Positions 25,801 to 35,707 of a DNA stretch of 47,209 nt are shown one piece after another (within the stretch, counting starts at the first letter, position 1; each line of letters opens with the position of its first letter). The DNA is taken from the NCBI RefSeq assembly GCF_000003605.2, contig NW_003156241.1, positions 96,471 to 143,679 of the forward strand. Direction: 5' to 3'. Source of the stretch: Saccoglossus kowalevskii. Its lineage: Eukaryota; Hemichordata; Enteropneusta; Harrimaniidae. The notes beneath the pieces are model-generated. The model was not told where the DNA came from and searched no databases. It saw only the letters and a list, made by a program, of their open reading frames with translations. The position numbers and the translations under genes were made by a program.

Positions 25801-27477
25801 TCATAATCTCCAGAAAATAATTCATTAAAATTAATGAATGGCAATCTAAAACACGTCACTAAATAATTAAAGACCTTTCCAGCGTGAATGCCAATACATA
25901 TCGATTCCACCAGGACTTCATAATATCTTTCCATAGTTATTATTACACTTCTATAACCATTATTTTTCTCAATTTCATTAGTTTCATATAATTCATTTCC
26001 TAGTGTGCCCTTGTGGAATTTATTATTTAAAAGTGACAGCACATTTCAAACGGTTACTCATAGTCAATATATGACACTTCCATCAAAAAGTAATCAGTAA
26101 TCACCTGGATATGGCGGTTGTAAAATTGACAATTATTTGATGTTGGGTTTTAGACGTATAAAATATAGTATTATAATCAGCGGTGCCAGACATGTGCTGT
26201 ACATAAAATTCATACAATAGAAAGATGCATTATACTAGTTTTGCTCTTTAAGAAATGTTTACACCAAATGAAAATGCCATGTTCTATGTTGACTGTATGG
26301 GGTTGGTGCACTTACAGAATAATATGAGGGTTACATAGAGATGTACTGAATTTGCTTAAAACGGTGTTCTCTCCAGAAATTGGAAATACTGTGATGGTAC
26401 AAATTTAATCGCTGATTTGCATAACATTTGCATATGACTCGCATAATTATTCCAAACAGTTATTGTAATGATAACATAGTCATTGAAAATACAGTTATTC
26501 ACTTTTACGAAACTATTATTGATAAAGTTACAACTATATATGAGTGGTTGGGACAGTCAGGATAATGACTGTCTTGAACCAGTGTGGCGGTAAAAACAAA
26601 GCACTGTGACGGTACAGCACAGTGTTGTACCCCAGGGAGAACACATTTACCATATGGCTCTATAGTATCAGAAGTACATTTTCAAGAGAAAGAAGCTTAA
26701 ACAAAACAGTTGCATTTATTATAAAAATACTAGATTCATTATACTGACTTACTTTACCATATACATTATGTTATTTATAATGGTTACTAATACAATATAT
26801 GGGTCATTGCTTAATATATTAGGCCCAGTTGAAATGACTGGCAGCATATGATGGCAGGAAAATCAGTGATCCATGTCCCAACTCAGGGTCTATATTTGTT
26901 TGTTACAAGGGAATTATTAGTGATCAAATCCTGATTGAAGAAAACAAGATTTCACAGTCTTTACCATAATTCATGCATTTAATCGACAAGTCATGTTTTT
27001 AAAAAAACAATCTTTCAAGTTTTCATAGTAAAATTATCACAGTTAAACTATAGGTATGGTGTGTATGTACTATGCTGTGCAGTGCAATGACCACACGCGC
27101 AAAAAATATATGTATGTATGAACAAAAATGTTTAATTTTGAATATATTTTTACATCTAAAATGGCCGTCTTGACCCAGATGGCAAGATGAATAGAAATCC
27201 AAGTATATTCCTCATGAAATGTGCAAAATGAGTTTGAACATAATCAGTCCATGCACGCTGAGACCTTGGTTGAATTGATAATCTACAAGTCCCTGTTCAG
27301 ACTAATAATGAGCTTCAACAATTTTTTTATATTCATCATCACTCCTCTAGATCAATAATACTGGACATTATAATTTAACTCAACATAGTGAATGGAAGAT
27401 AATAATACCAAAGATATCTGTTATTCATTGCCACCCTTCCCAAACGCATATAAATATCCACAATATAGTGCATACAG
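22875..27477. other. Non-coding AT-rich sector
   Basis: No supported exon, RNA gene or tandem array. Open frames at 23354-23581, 25476-25733 and 25788-26042 are short, without recognised motifs and without good splice contexts. Confidence 0.5.
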
Positions 27478-27609
27478 TATTTGCCTTTATGTAAATTACA
27501 GGTAAGTTTCTATGGTTAAAAAAAAGCAATTTTTTTAAAAACCAAGTATACAACAAACGAAATTTTTTGGTTTATATTAAATGCGCTCCTGATATACTAG
27601 TAGCAAATA
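27478..27609. mobile_element. Family C MITE, complete 132-bp copy
   Basis: The left TATTTGCCTTTATG and the right ACTAGTAGCAAATA form diverged ends with TA at both edges. The right interior AAATTTTTTGGTTTATATTA then AATGCGCTCC matches the copy at 14303. The element carries the consensus plus-strand donor TTACAG|GTAAGT at about 27501-27508, so it could supply a cryptic splice site. Confidence 0.6.
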
Positions 27610-28214
27610 TTGCATATTCCACAATACAGAGTAAATATGGCTTAGGCTAATAACGTTATTATTATGTTTACAGAAATCTCTTAAATAAATGGGTATAATG
27701 TTTATTAAAAATGCTGGTACTGCTGTATTCTATTAGAAAGACATGGTAATAATACACAATGATTAAGTTGGTAAACTGTTAAGCTGAATTGTTGCTTTTA
27801 CAAATTTTCATGATTTTCGAACCTTAACTTCGACTGAATTTCATAAATGTCCTGAAACTCCAACCTAATTAAAAATTGTCTTTCTTTATTTTAATTTTAA
27901 TACAGTGTCATTTTGCTTTATTGTGAATGCCATACATGTCGATCTTCTATAAGAAGTCTCATTCAAAACTCGCAATTTTCAACATCCAATCAGAATGCTT
28001 ATGTCAAATATAAATACATCAGATTGCAGCAAGAGCATCTTGTGAAGCCCCAGTGAAATGTTCCAACGATAAAATGTCCTAATTATCCGTGTATTCCCAG
28101 AAAATTAAGGCAATTACCATATTGGCTCATTAGTAATACAAGCACTTACATAAATGATAGAGGCATGTCTGCTATGGACAAAATGAGTCATATTTTTAAT
28201 AATTCAGGATAAAA

Positions 28215-28272
28215 TAAATGCAATTTTTAGTTTATCCGCATTTTTATCGATGAGCTTCAAATAGAGTAAATG
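28215..28272. mobile_element. Family C MITE, right-end fragment
   Basis: GCAATTTTTAGTTTATCCGC followed by GCTTCAAATAGAGTAAATG and CAGTA matches the right ends of the complete family C copies. The left end is not recognisable. Confidence 0.45.
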
Positions 28273-31200
28273 CAGTACTGATATTTCTTTTAAAAAAATC
28301 CTGTACTTCTCAGTATCCTCTAGAATGGATACATGTATATCATTTATACATATCTATTTCTTTTACACTCCAGAAACACAATATGACTAGCCTAAATAAG
28401 ATGTATTATAAGCCTACAAATAAAAAAAAAATTTTCAACGTTAATGGGAAATTTAATGATTCTCTCGTTCTACCTATTTTTAAAGTCCTGGCCTTTTGAA
28501 TAATTCAAGACAATAAAACGGTAATCACAACGCAAATTTGACAAATAATCCATATCAGGGGACTAATAAACGGAGAAAACATCTGAATTTTGGCTTTAGT
28601 AATTTCAAAGACATTTTTGTTATTGAGGAAATAACAGTTTAAGGTTAAATTTTCTTACCGACTCAAATCATATTTCATCTTGAAAATGTTTAAGACTGTT
28701 GCCATAGAGACAAACCTTTGCGTTTCTATTTGAGGAGAGCAATTATTTTATTACTGATGGCCAACGAATGTTGTCATAGCTAGAGAAAGCAAACTAATGC
28801 AAACAATTGTATAGAGCTTAAACAGTGGATAATGTCATTTGCTACACCTTTAGGATCTAAAATTCAATGGGGGAAACAAAAGATAAATCTAGAGTATATG
28901 AACTAAAAACAATTTTGGGGAATAGTGGTATTTACCCTGCAACATACTTGTATCAAATCTCCATTATTATATTATTTACTGTCCACCATTTATTTTTACT
29001 GACATTTAATTTCACTATTTAGATGTTTTGAACTATTTCACTAGTTCAGAGTTCTCAAACTTGGCAGGAAAACAATGAGTTATATTGTTTTATTATATGT
29101 TCACAGGGCTTTAATATGGTCAGGAAAAATAACGAAATTAAAAATCGGCGAATAACAAAATGCGATTACAGTATACAGACTGACAAAGCTCAAACCAAAC
29201 CATATGGATAGCAACATTGTAAAATGAAAGTACATTTTACCTCAAAACGCGGCAGGCAGTGAAATGGAAATATGACGAGTCAATTATGACCTGACAATAA
29301 AAACGCAAATCATTATTGGCCTTTATGCTAGCCTTGGAGACCACTAAACATACTTTAAATGGATAGAAATGGTGCAAGTGTTTTTCTAAATGCATCCACA
29401 TTTCGAGATATTACTCATTTTTAAAGTCGCTAGTGCACTCTGATTACTGATGTAGCCAGTGTATTTCATTCATAATTTCCCTTAGGAATTAATGGCATTA
29501 CTATGTAAATTCAGATTACATTTTTTTTTTCATTAGGCATTATTTTTTACATAGCTGCACAAAGAAGGGAAAAAGTAGTAATAAATTTTGTTTTGTACTC
29601 TGTGTGAAACATATCCATTACCAAATTTATAAAATACTATCAAATATTATTACAATGTGCCATTCAAATACCCTGATATTATTATTATTTTAATTGCTAT
29701 TCCTGGCAATCTTAATAGAATTTATACTAGTCACGTCATTATCTTCTTATGAATATGCATTGGGTCATCTTAGTCAAATGAACCAGAAACAAAACTAGGA
29801 TAACGACAGGCTTTTTATAAATGTGAGAATTTTGGGGGTTCTCAAATCACCAAAAAGCCGCATCAGAGTTGCCGTTATTGTCTGTACACAATGTCTGCAT
29901 TTGCGATGATTTTCAAGATTATGTCACATGGTTACGCCATTTCTACTTTTACAAAGATCTTGTAATTGTGACAAACTAATATTGACATGGATATATGAAA
30001 TAATTCTGAGCTTTACTACAGCTATGTATATAGGTCAGGTCATCGTCATATTACCACATACCAGTAGTCCACTTGAGAAACCCCCACGAAATCATGATCC
30101 AGCACTCCTATCTAGGGCCAGTTCAAGGACACTAAAGTCACATTGGTCAACAACTGAACAACTAGGGTGAATACTACCATAATCACATCTGTTTTTTGTG
30201 TCCTTTTTTTATAATAGGCTGGTGTAACTTGCGTGAGAGTAAAACAGATGAGGACAAGTTACGGCAGACTACTTAAAAGGGATATAATATGTGCACACAG
30301 GAGGGAAAAGTAGCCGCCAATTATCAGTATGCTCCCCAGTTGGTATACTTAATCATACAAATACCAAAAGCACTTGACAAAGAAGGAATATGTTTATCAA
30401 TGTCTGGGAAAACTATATAGAACTATATATCAGCTAATAATATTTTCATGTATTAAATATTGAAACTGAACACGTTTCATATGGGCAAATGCTAATCGTA
30501 AGGGCACTAGGGGTGGAATGTTACAAGTAGGCTGCCACACCATCACGCTAGCACATCCTATGCAATGTCATGACATGTTCCAACATGAATTACTTCTTAC
30601 AGTAAATCATACTTTACATTGTGAAATAGGAACGGTGGAATTATGTGACCCATCTATGACATTACTGGCTTATACTAGAGTCTGAGGCATGCACCTCGTT
30701 GATAACTGGCTGACCACCAGCAGTTAATGTAGAAATGAATTTTTGCCAGTTTTCACAAGACAGGTTTTGAAAATTCAAATAGGGTTTTTGAAGGGTAGGA
30801 ACAAAATTGTATTTTTATCAAGAAAACCATAGATCTATTTGTTCACACAGGGAATCTGTAATAGCAATGTTCAGTCAACTGTGAGTCTTAGATTACCTTC
30901 ACCAAGTTCACTTTTCGAATCAGCAAATTCATTCTGACATACCCCAGTTTAATGACAATTTAATTAATCAAAGATCCCTCATCTACAAAGGCATGAAATT
31001 GACCAATTACAATGACAACTCAAGAATGAATAAAACAGTGATTTCTTTGGAAATAACCAAGGATACAGATTATAAATAATTAATGACGATCCTTCGTTTC
31101 TCAGAAGATTGAAGATATCAAATAGTATTATCAATACAATATGAATGCATAATACAATTTTACTTATTCAAAGCAAACTAATTATACATACCGAGGAATA

Positions 31201-32400
31201 CAATTATACACAAACTATTGAAAAAACATTTTCCATCAGTACTACTATTAGTGTTTTGGCATCATTATATTATGCATTGCCAGATTTTTTTTTTTTTAAA
31301 GCCGAGGACAGGCTCGTCTCATAGCTGGAAGCAATCTATCTTTGGGATTCCCAGGATATCAAAGGATGTAGCATCGTTAAGACACTGAATAAACTCAAAT
31401 CAGTTGGTTAGATGTGAACAACAAGGGAGAAAAGTGCACATGAAGATAACACTTTTCAATTTGTTTTATCTAAGTGTAGAAATAGAAAAGTAATAACATG
31501 GTATAGTAATGACGGTATGATTGATGAACACGGAACCATAGTTAACATAACTCTAACTTGCATCATTAAACCTAAATGACGTGCCATGTATGGCTATTCA
31601 GCAACATTCACATTACATACATAGTTAACAGCCTTACAGCTTAATCACAGACTGTTACTTGAGAGAGCTAGGTCATATAAGCTCAAACCTGGAACAGCGG
31701 GTACACTCTAGTCCAATCAATCGATACTGTTTATTATTTTAACCGAATTGGTTGGTTTTATTTCCGTTTTTGCAAATTGTTTGAGATCAATTAAATTGAG
31801 GCTTCTCGTTAAGACTAAAAACATACATATATAAAATTCCATGGCTTTTCTATTTGATGTAAATTTTGTTATGTGAAATATCCCAAAATTTACAGGGGCA
31901 GTTACGACACAAATGTGTATTGCTACAAAATTTTCCAATTAACCAGACATGAAATTAAAACAGTAAACAGTATTTTGGGAGCATCAAAGACCGCCATAAT
32001 GGATTTGAGGAACTCAGAAAGATGCAACTTTCTCATCAATCACAAACAATTGCCACATTAGATTGACCATGTTTCAAATTCAAATAGATATCTTAGATAT
32101 ATGGAAAATAGTTTCACTAATTGGACAACTGAAAATAATACTGGGGCTCAATTCAAGGAGCTATTTACAATTCCCCAACTCAAAAGTCCTAAATGTAGTG
32201 CCCTTCCAAATATTTCTCACACCAATTAGGCATCTTTAGTCTTCAAATTGGGTACCTTCAGAAAACCAATTTGATTTGTTATCCATAGCTGAAGACATTA
32301 CCTATGCGCATATAAAACACAGGTAGTAGCAGTATCAGAAGATCTTTTCTGTATATTCCCGAGCCTAATAACAAACGCTAGCTTTGGATAGAAAAGCAAA
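28273..32400. other. Non-coding AT-rich sector
   Basis: No supported gene. A patch at 30020-30180 is less AT-rich and has an 80-codon plus-strand frame ending at 30170 (with P-H-T-S-S-P-L-E-K-P-P-R-N-H). No domain or firm splice site was identified, and the opposite strand is also partly open. Confidence 0.5.
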
Positions 32401-32487
32401 ATGGAGAGAACACTGATAATATCGCAGGAAAAAACAATAATGAATACTGATCTCATCAAGCTGTTGACGCCACAGAGACTACTGCAA
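32401..32487 (+). other. Possible first coding exon (29 codons)
   Basis: AGCAAAATGG gives an ATG with A at -3 and G at +4. It is followed by 29 open codons (beginning M-E-R-T-L-I-I-S-Q-E-K, ending L-L-T-P-Q-R-L-L-Q) and the consensus donor CAA|GTAAGTGTTCC in phase 0. If real, it lies on the opposite strand to the shootin-like exon, perhaps in its intron. The peptide is not recognised and no downstream plus-strand exon was found. Confidence 0.22.
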
Positions 32488-33775
32488 GTAAGTGTTCCAT
32501 TATTCTAAGTAAGGAAGGAAATGCATATTTATAGGAAAAAACAAACAACTATCAAATTTAGGTACTGGTCAGTTAATAAAGTTTATAATATATTACAATT
32601 TCAACAGATATTTTTTCAAAGATTTTGAAGTGATTAGTTTATAGAATGAAAAATACAGAAAATAATTGTTCATGCTTTGTTTCTTTTTAAATTAAAAAAA
32701 ATTGTTAAATCAATTAACCAAGAGGAACTTGCAATTCTTGGCCGTGCAATTTATAGGATGTGACCTTCAGGTCACAGAATGCCCTTTGAATACCATAATC
32801 ATTTTTTTAAATTAATCATCTACCACTTACACAGCGATGCTACGTCATGTAATGGGAGGAAAAACTGAAACGCCAACATATTTAGAGGAACAAGATGACT
32901 AATAAAAATGCCGTTTGCTTCCGGACAAGATACTAAATTGGACAAAGCTTTTTCAGAAAATAGATAAGTGGAATCCAAGTCAGATTAAAGTATTTTACAA
33001 TTTCTAGTTATGTGTAAAATGGCTTGAATATCATTAGTGTTTGTGATCTGACATGAATGTGATGAAGCTTTACGATTTAGCTGAGGCCATCTTAGTACTG
33101 TGGTAGCCTGTAGTCTTGAAACTTTGAAAACTGCTTTGGAATATTGGTGAATAAATGGGCTACACAGGTATACTGTTTTTGATCAGTGGTATTTAATTGA
33201 ATATTAGAATAGGCCTTAGAAACAAATTGCTACAGAGATCTTGTTAAGAGTGAGAGAGTCGCACAACTTTTTTTTCCCCTCACTCGTACAGTGTGTCACA
33301 ATCTAAGATTTGTTAATCATGCTGGCGAGTATTCCACAAATCTACATCAGTGTATTCTAGTCACATACACTGTTTACTGACACCCTGCTCTATGTCGTAA
33401 ATAAAATACAAGATTCACATCTCTTAGCTGAGAATGCAGACAAAGTAAATGTCAGTGTTCGGTTGAATTATGGTACTTTCGTATTTTTAGACAACTTCAG
33501 AAATTTATCACTTACATCATCATCACAGTAAATTAATTCATTCACACTGCGGCACTCAATGCTTTAATGATAATCTAATTTATAGTACCCAAGGTGGTTG
33601 TGAATTTTACAACCATTGTGGTAGAAACTGGTTGTATTATTTTTATAATAATATTTTTGTGCCCGATGACAACTCCGAACATTGAATGTCACGGTTTTCT
33701 CGCATGCTTTTTTTTTTTTCTTTCCAAATTGTACTGTACTGGCTGTGTTAACATCCAGTAAAGTTTTGGTGCTAA
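32488..33775. other. Non-coding AT-rich sector
   Basis: No gene or notable repeat. On the minus-strand view this would be intron 3' of the shootin-like exon, if no exon is hidden in the gap. Confidence 0.45.
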
Positions 33776-33798
33776 TTACCGTATTACCTCGGCACGCG
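33776..33798 (+). mobile_element. Element terminus (TTACCGTATTACC family) truncated by the gap
   Basis: TTACCGTATTACCTCGGCAC then GCG runs directly into the assembly gap. It closely matches the reverse complement of the right end at 35665-35675 and its neighbouring GC-rich bases (TTACCGTATTACCCCGGGCA). It is therefore the left end of a related element whose body lies in the gap, or the partner of the end at 35675. Confidence 0.55.
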
Positions 33799-34411
33799 NN
33801 NNNNNNNNNNNNNNNNNNNNNNNNNNNNNNNNNNNNNNNNNNNNNNNNNNNNNNNNNNNNNNNNNNNNNNNNNNNNNNNNNNNNNNNNNNNNNNNNNNNN
33901 NNNNNNNNNNNNNNNNNNNNNNNNNNNNNNNNNNNNNNNNNNNNNNNNNNNNNNNNNNNNNNNNNNNNNNNNNNNNNNNNNNNNNNNNNNNNNNNNNNNN
34001 NNNNNNNNNNNNNNNNNNNNNNNNNNNNNNNNNNNNNNNNNNNNNNNNNNNNNNNNNNNNNNNNNNNNNNNNNNNNNNNNNNNNNNNNNNNNNNNNNNNN
34101 NNNNNNNNNNNNNNNNNNNNNNNNNNNNNNNNNNNNNNNNNNNNNNNNNNNNNNNNNNNNNNNNNNNNNNNNNNNNNNNNNNNNNNNNNNNNNNNNNNNN
34201 NNNNNNNNNNNNNNNNNNNNNNNNNNNNNNNNNNNNNNNNNNNNNNNNNNNNNNNNNNNNNNNNNNNNNNNNNNNNNNNNNNNNNNNNNNNNNNNNNNNN
34301 NNNNNNNNNNNNNNNNNNNNNNNNNNNNNNNNNNNNNNNNNNNNNNNNNNNNNNNNNNNNNNNNNNNNNNNNNNNNNNNNNNNNNNNNNNNNNNNNNNNN
34401 NNNNNNNNNNN
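33799..34411. other. Assembly gap (613 N)
   Basis: An uninterrupted N run. Any frames reported across it are artefacts. The GC-rich repeat end at its left edge suggests a repeat or hairpin caused the break. Confidence 1.
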
Positions 34412-34499
34412 GATGTAAAAACGTCCAATTTCGACAATTCCCCCTCCCTGCATGGAAACTAACTAAAAACTCATCTATCGACAATCACATGTTTTTTAC

Positions 34500-34593
34500 T
34501 TAGCAGCAAACTCTTCTGCTTCTGTGCGACATTCTTGTTGCACTTCCAAGTTGACTTGTACTTTTTGGAATTCATCATAGGCTACTTCGGAGA
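34500..34593 (-). CDS. Internal exon of a shootin-1-like coiled-coil protein
   Basis: A 94-nt internal exon on the minus strand: acceptor TTTTTTTGTTGACAG|TC, phase-1 start, 30 full codons, two trailing bases, donor GCTAA|GTAAAA. The translation includes A-Y-D-E-F-Q-K-V-Q-V-N-L-E and then C-R-T-E-A-E-E-F-A-A. It aligns without gaps to the second coiled-coil block of vertebrate shootin-1 (V-S-x-x-A-x-E-E-Y-x-x-x-Q-V-N-L-E ... R-x-x-A-E-x-F-A). Shootin-1 is a cytoplasmic clutch protein coupling actin flow to L1 adhesion in axon growth; that role is known for vertebrates and only inferred here. No flanking exon was found: the next 3' exon may lie in the gap or beyond long introns. The match is from remembered family sequence over about 31 residues, so another coiled-coil protein is possible. 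In-frame TAA after the donor confirms that it must be spliced. Confidence 0.65.
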
Positions 34594-34712
34594 CTGTCAA
34601 CAAAAAAACATCACATATCAGAAGTTGACAGTTTCGAAAGTCAGGGTAGGGATTGAAATAGAAATAAACAGTGCACATGTCGGTTTTTACCGTATTATTA
34701 TTGTAATCAATG

Positions 34713-34737
34713 CACGGTTACTTTTTTAGTAACCGTG
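34713..34737. repeat. Perfect 10-bp hairpin near the left element end
   Basis: CACGGTTACT and its exact complement AGTAACCGTG are separated by TTTTT. The hairpin begins 15 bp inside the left inverted repeat. Subterminal hairpins are common in DNA transposons, but a role here is inference. Confidence 0.8.
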
Positions 34738-34798
34738 ATCCGTGCATGCAAGTCGAAACGGCCGGGAAAAACTACCGCTTGTAATCCAAGATGGCGAT

Positions 34799-35017
34799 GA
34801 CCTCATTAGCATACTTTTGTTCACGCACGTATTGATACATCGCATCGTAATTACTGAAGAATAGCAGACAGGGTTATGAAACAAATAAACCTTTTATTAC
34901 TGATGTGAAATGTTTACAAACTATTGTGAATACATAAACATATCCAAATGGCGATACATAAAAAACAGAATGAAAATAAACTCTGGTCGACCTCATTAAC
35001 ATGATTTATTCACGCAC
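34799..35017 (+). repeat. Internal direct repeat pair
   Basis: GACCTCATTAGCATACTTTT then GTTCACGCAC (34799-34828) recurs as GACCTCATTAACATGATTTA then TTCACGCAC (34989-35017), 190 bp apart. The second copy overlaps the first possible ATG (35001) of the HIRAN frame. The pair may be promoter repeats or the trace of an internal duplication. Confidence 0.7.
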
Positions 35018-35415
35018 CCACACACGTGACAAAATTACAAAAATAACGATGATGCAACAAGTTCCCATCGTCGGCATGCCTCATTATGGTTATCGTGATG
35101 GACTTGAGGTCGGCAAAATGTTTTTTTCTTCAACGACAGAAAAATAATCCACATGACCGTAATGCCATAGCTGTGATGAAGGATGGAAAGAAAGTAGCTA
35201 GTTTACGACGTGATGTCTCAAAAGTGCTAGCTCCCGTTATGGATTCACAGTCAGCGAAATACTACATTTTGAAACCAAGGCTAAGTGCTTCAAACCACTC
35301 ACCAAGGTATGGATCGTTGCAATATTGCAATATTGGATTCATCGTGAATGAAGAGAAAGCAGAACGTGTGCGCCACGTGCTGCGTGGTTCATCTTACGTC
35401 GTTAAGTTCCAATGA
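35001..35415 (+). pseudogene. Stand-alone HIRAN-domain protein (HLTF-type), frameshifted by one T
   Basis: The 5' part reads from ATG 35001 (later in-frame ATGs at 35049, 35052 and 35076) to TAA at 35145-35147 and contains I-V-G-M-P-H-Y-G-Y. The 3' part continues one frame over, from the T7 run at 35121-35127, to TGA at 35413-35415. Its key block is L-Q-R-Q-K-N-N-P-H-D-R-N-A-I-A-V, then V-S-K-V-L-A-P-V-M-D. This follows the HLTF HIRAN pattern L-Q-R-x-x-N-N-P-Y-D-K-N-A-I-x-V, with the later hydrophobic strands and a helix before the end. HIRAN domains bind free 3' single-stranded DNA ends at stalled forks. No helicase or RING part follows, so the product would be about 138 residues. Six T instead of seven would join the parts, so this may be a sequencing error, a pseudogene or an allele. 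The usual G-H/Y-L/V-P strand reads A-S-L-R, a divergence. Confidence 0.65.
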
Positions 35416-35442
35416 GTTTTTACGTAAAAACACAAACAAAGC

Positions 35443-35462
35443 GGCCCTTTTCAGGGCCACCA
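35443..35462 (+). promoter_or_regulatory. Histone-type mRNA 3' stem-loop
   Basis: GGCCCTTTTCAGGGCCACCA is a 6-bp stem with a 4-base TTTC loop and an ACCA tail. It matches the replication-dependent histone consensus bound by SLBP. It starts 27 nt after the HIRAN stop codon and is preceded by AACAAAGC, the usual A-rich flank. No histone coding remnant is visible in the 400 bases upstream, so the signal serves, or once served, the HIRAN transcript. Confidence 0.85.
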
Positions 35463-35470
35463 CACACTCC

Positions 35471-35482
35471 AAAAAGAGAACT
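35471..35482 (+). promoter_or_regulatory. Putative histone downstream element (U7 snRNA target)
   Basis: AAAAAGAGAACT lies 8 nt after the ACCA tail of the stem-loop, the position and purine-rich character expected of a U7-pairing histone downstream element. It is assigned by position and composition only. Confidence 0.5.
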
Positions 35483-35532
35483 ACCGTAACAAACACACTA
35501 TTTAAATAAATCAAACGCGTTCGTTTTTGACA

Positions 35533-35538
35533 AATAAA
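35533..35538 (+). terminator. Poly(A) signal AATAAA
   Basis: A canonical AATAAA lies 71 nt past the histone-type stem-loop and could act as backup polyadenylation, as seen in some histone genes. AATAAA also occurs on the opposite strand (TTTATT at about 35541-35546), so the orientation is not decisive. Confidence 0.35.
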
Positions 35539-35707
35539 ACTTTATTGTTGACCCCGTTCTTGGCTAAAAATCACCCTGGGTGTTTAACCGAGGATGTCCC
35601 CAACATGTAACTTTTGTGAAAACAGGGGGTGGGCGCTTGCCCAGGGAGGGGCACGTGCCCGGGGTAATACGGTAAGCACATTTTACAAATGTTATAAAAA
35701 TTTACTG

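Larger units (their letters stand above)
34687..35675 (+). mobile_element. TIR-bounded unit carrying a HIRAN frame and a histone-type 3' end
   Basis: TTACCGTATTA at 34687-34697 is exactly inverted at 35665-35675, giving an 11-bp TIR over 989 bp. No clear target duplication is seen, unless the TA at 34688-34689 and 35673-35674 is the duplication. Contents in order: a perfect 10-bp hairpin, a YY1-like CCAAGATGGCG (34786-34796), two copies of a 29-30-bp word (34799-34828 and 34989-35017), a broken HIRAN frame, a histone stem-loop, AATAAA, and a GC-rich right end with the palindrome GGGCACGTGCCC. No transposase is present, so movement would need help in trans. The unit could also be a captured single-exon gene, or a chance TIR pair around a retrocopy. 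Confidence 0.5.

Noticed and set aside
28665-28760. Minus-strand exon candidate ending at the donor CG|GTAAGAAAATT
   Set aside because: The frame is open only after a TAA, the acceptor is weak and the peptide resembles nothing known.
33564-34503. Open frames of 217-306 codons on both strands
   Set aside because: They run through the 613-base N gap and exist only because N codons contain no stops.
35118-35147. Programmed ribosomal frameshifting at the T7 run to join the two HIRAN segments
   Set aside because: T-TTT-TTT could support a -1 slip, but joining the frames here requires +1 (or -2). A homopolymer length change is the simpler explanation.
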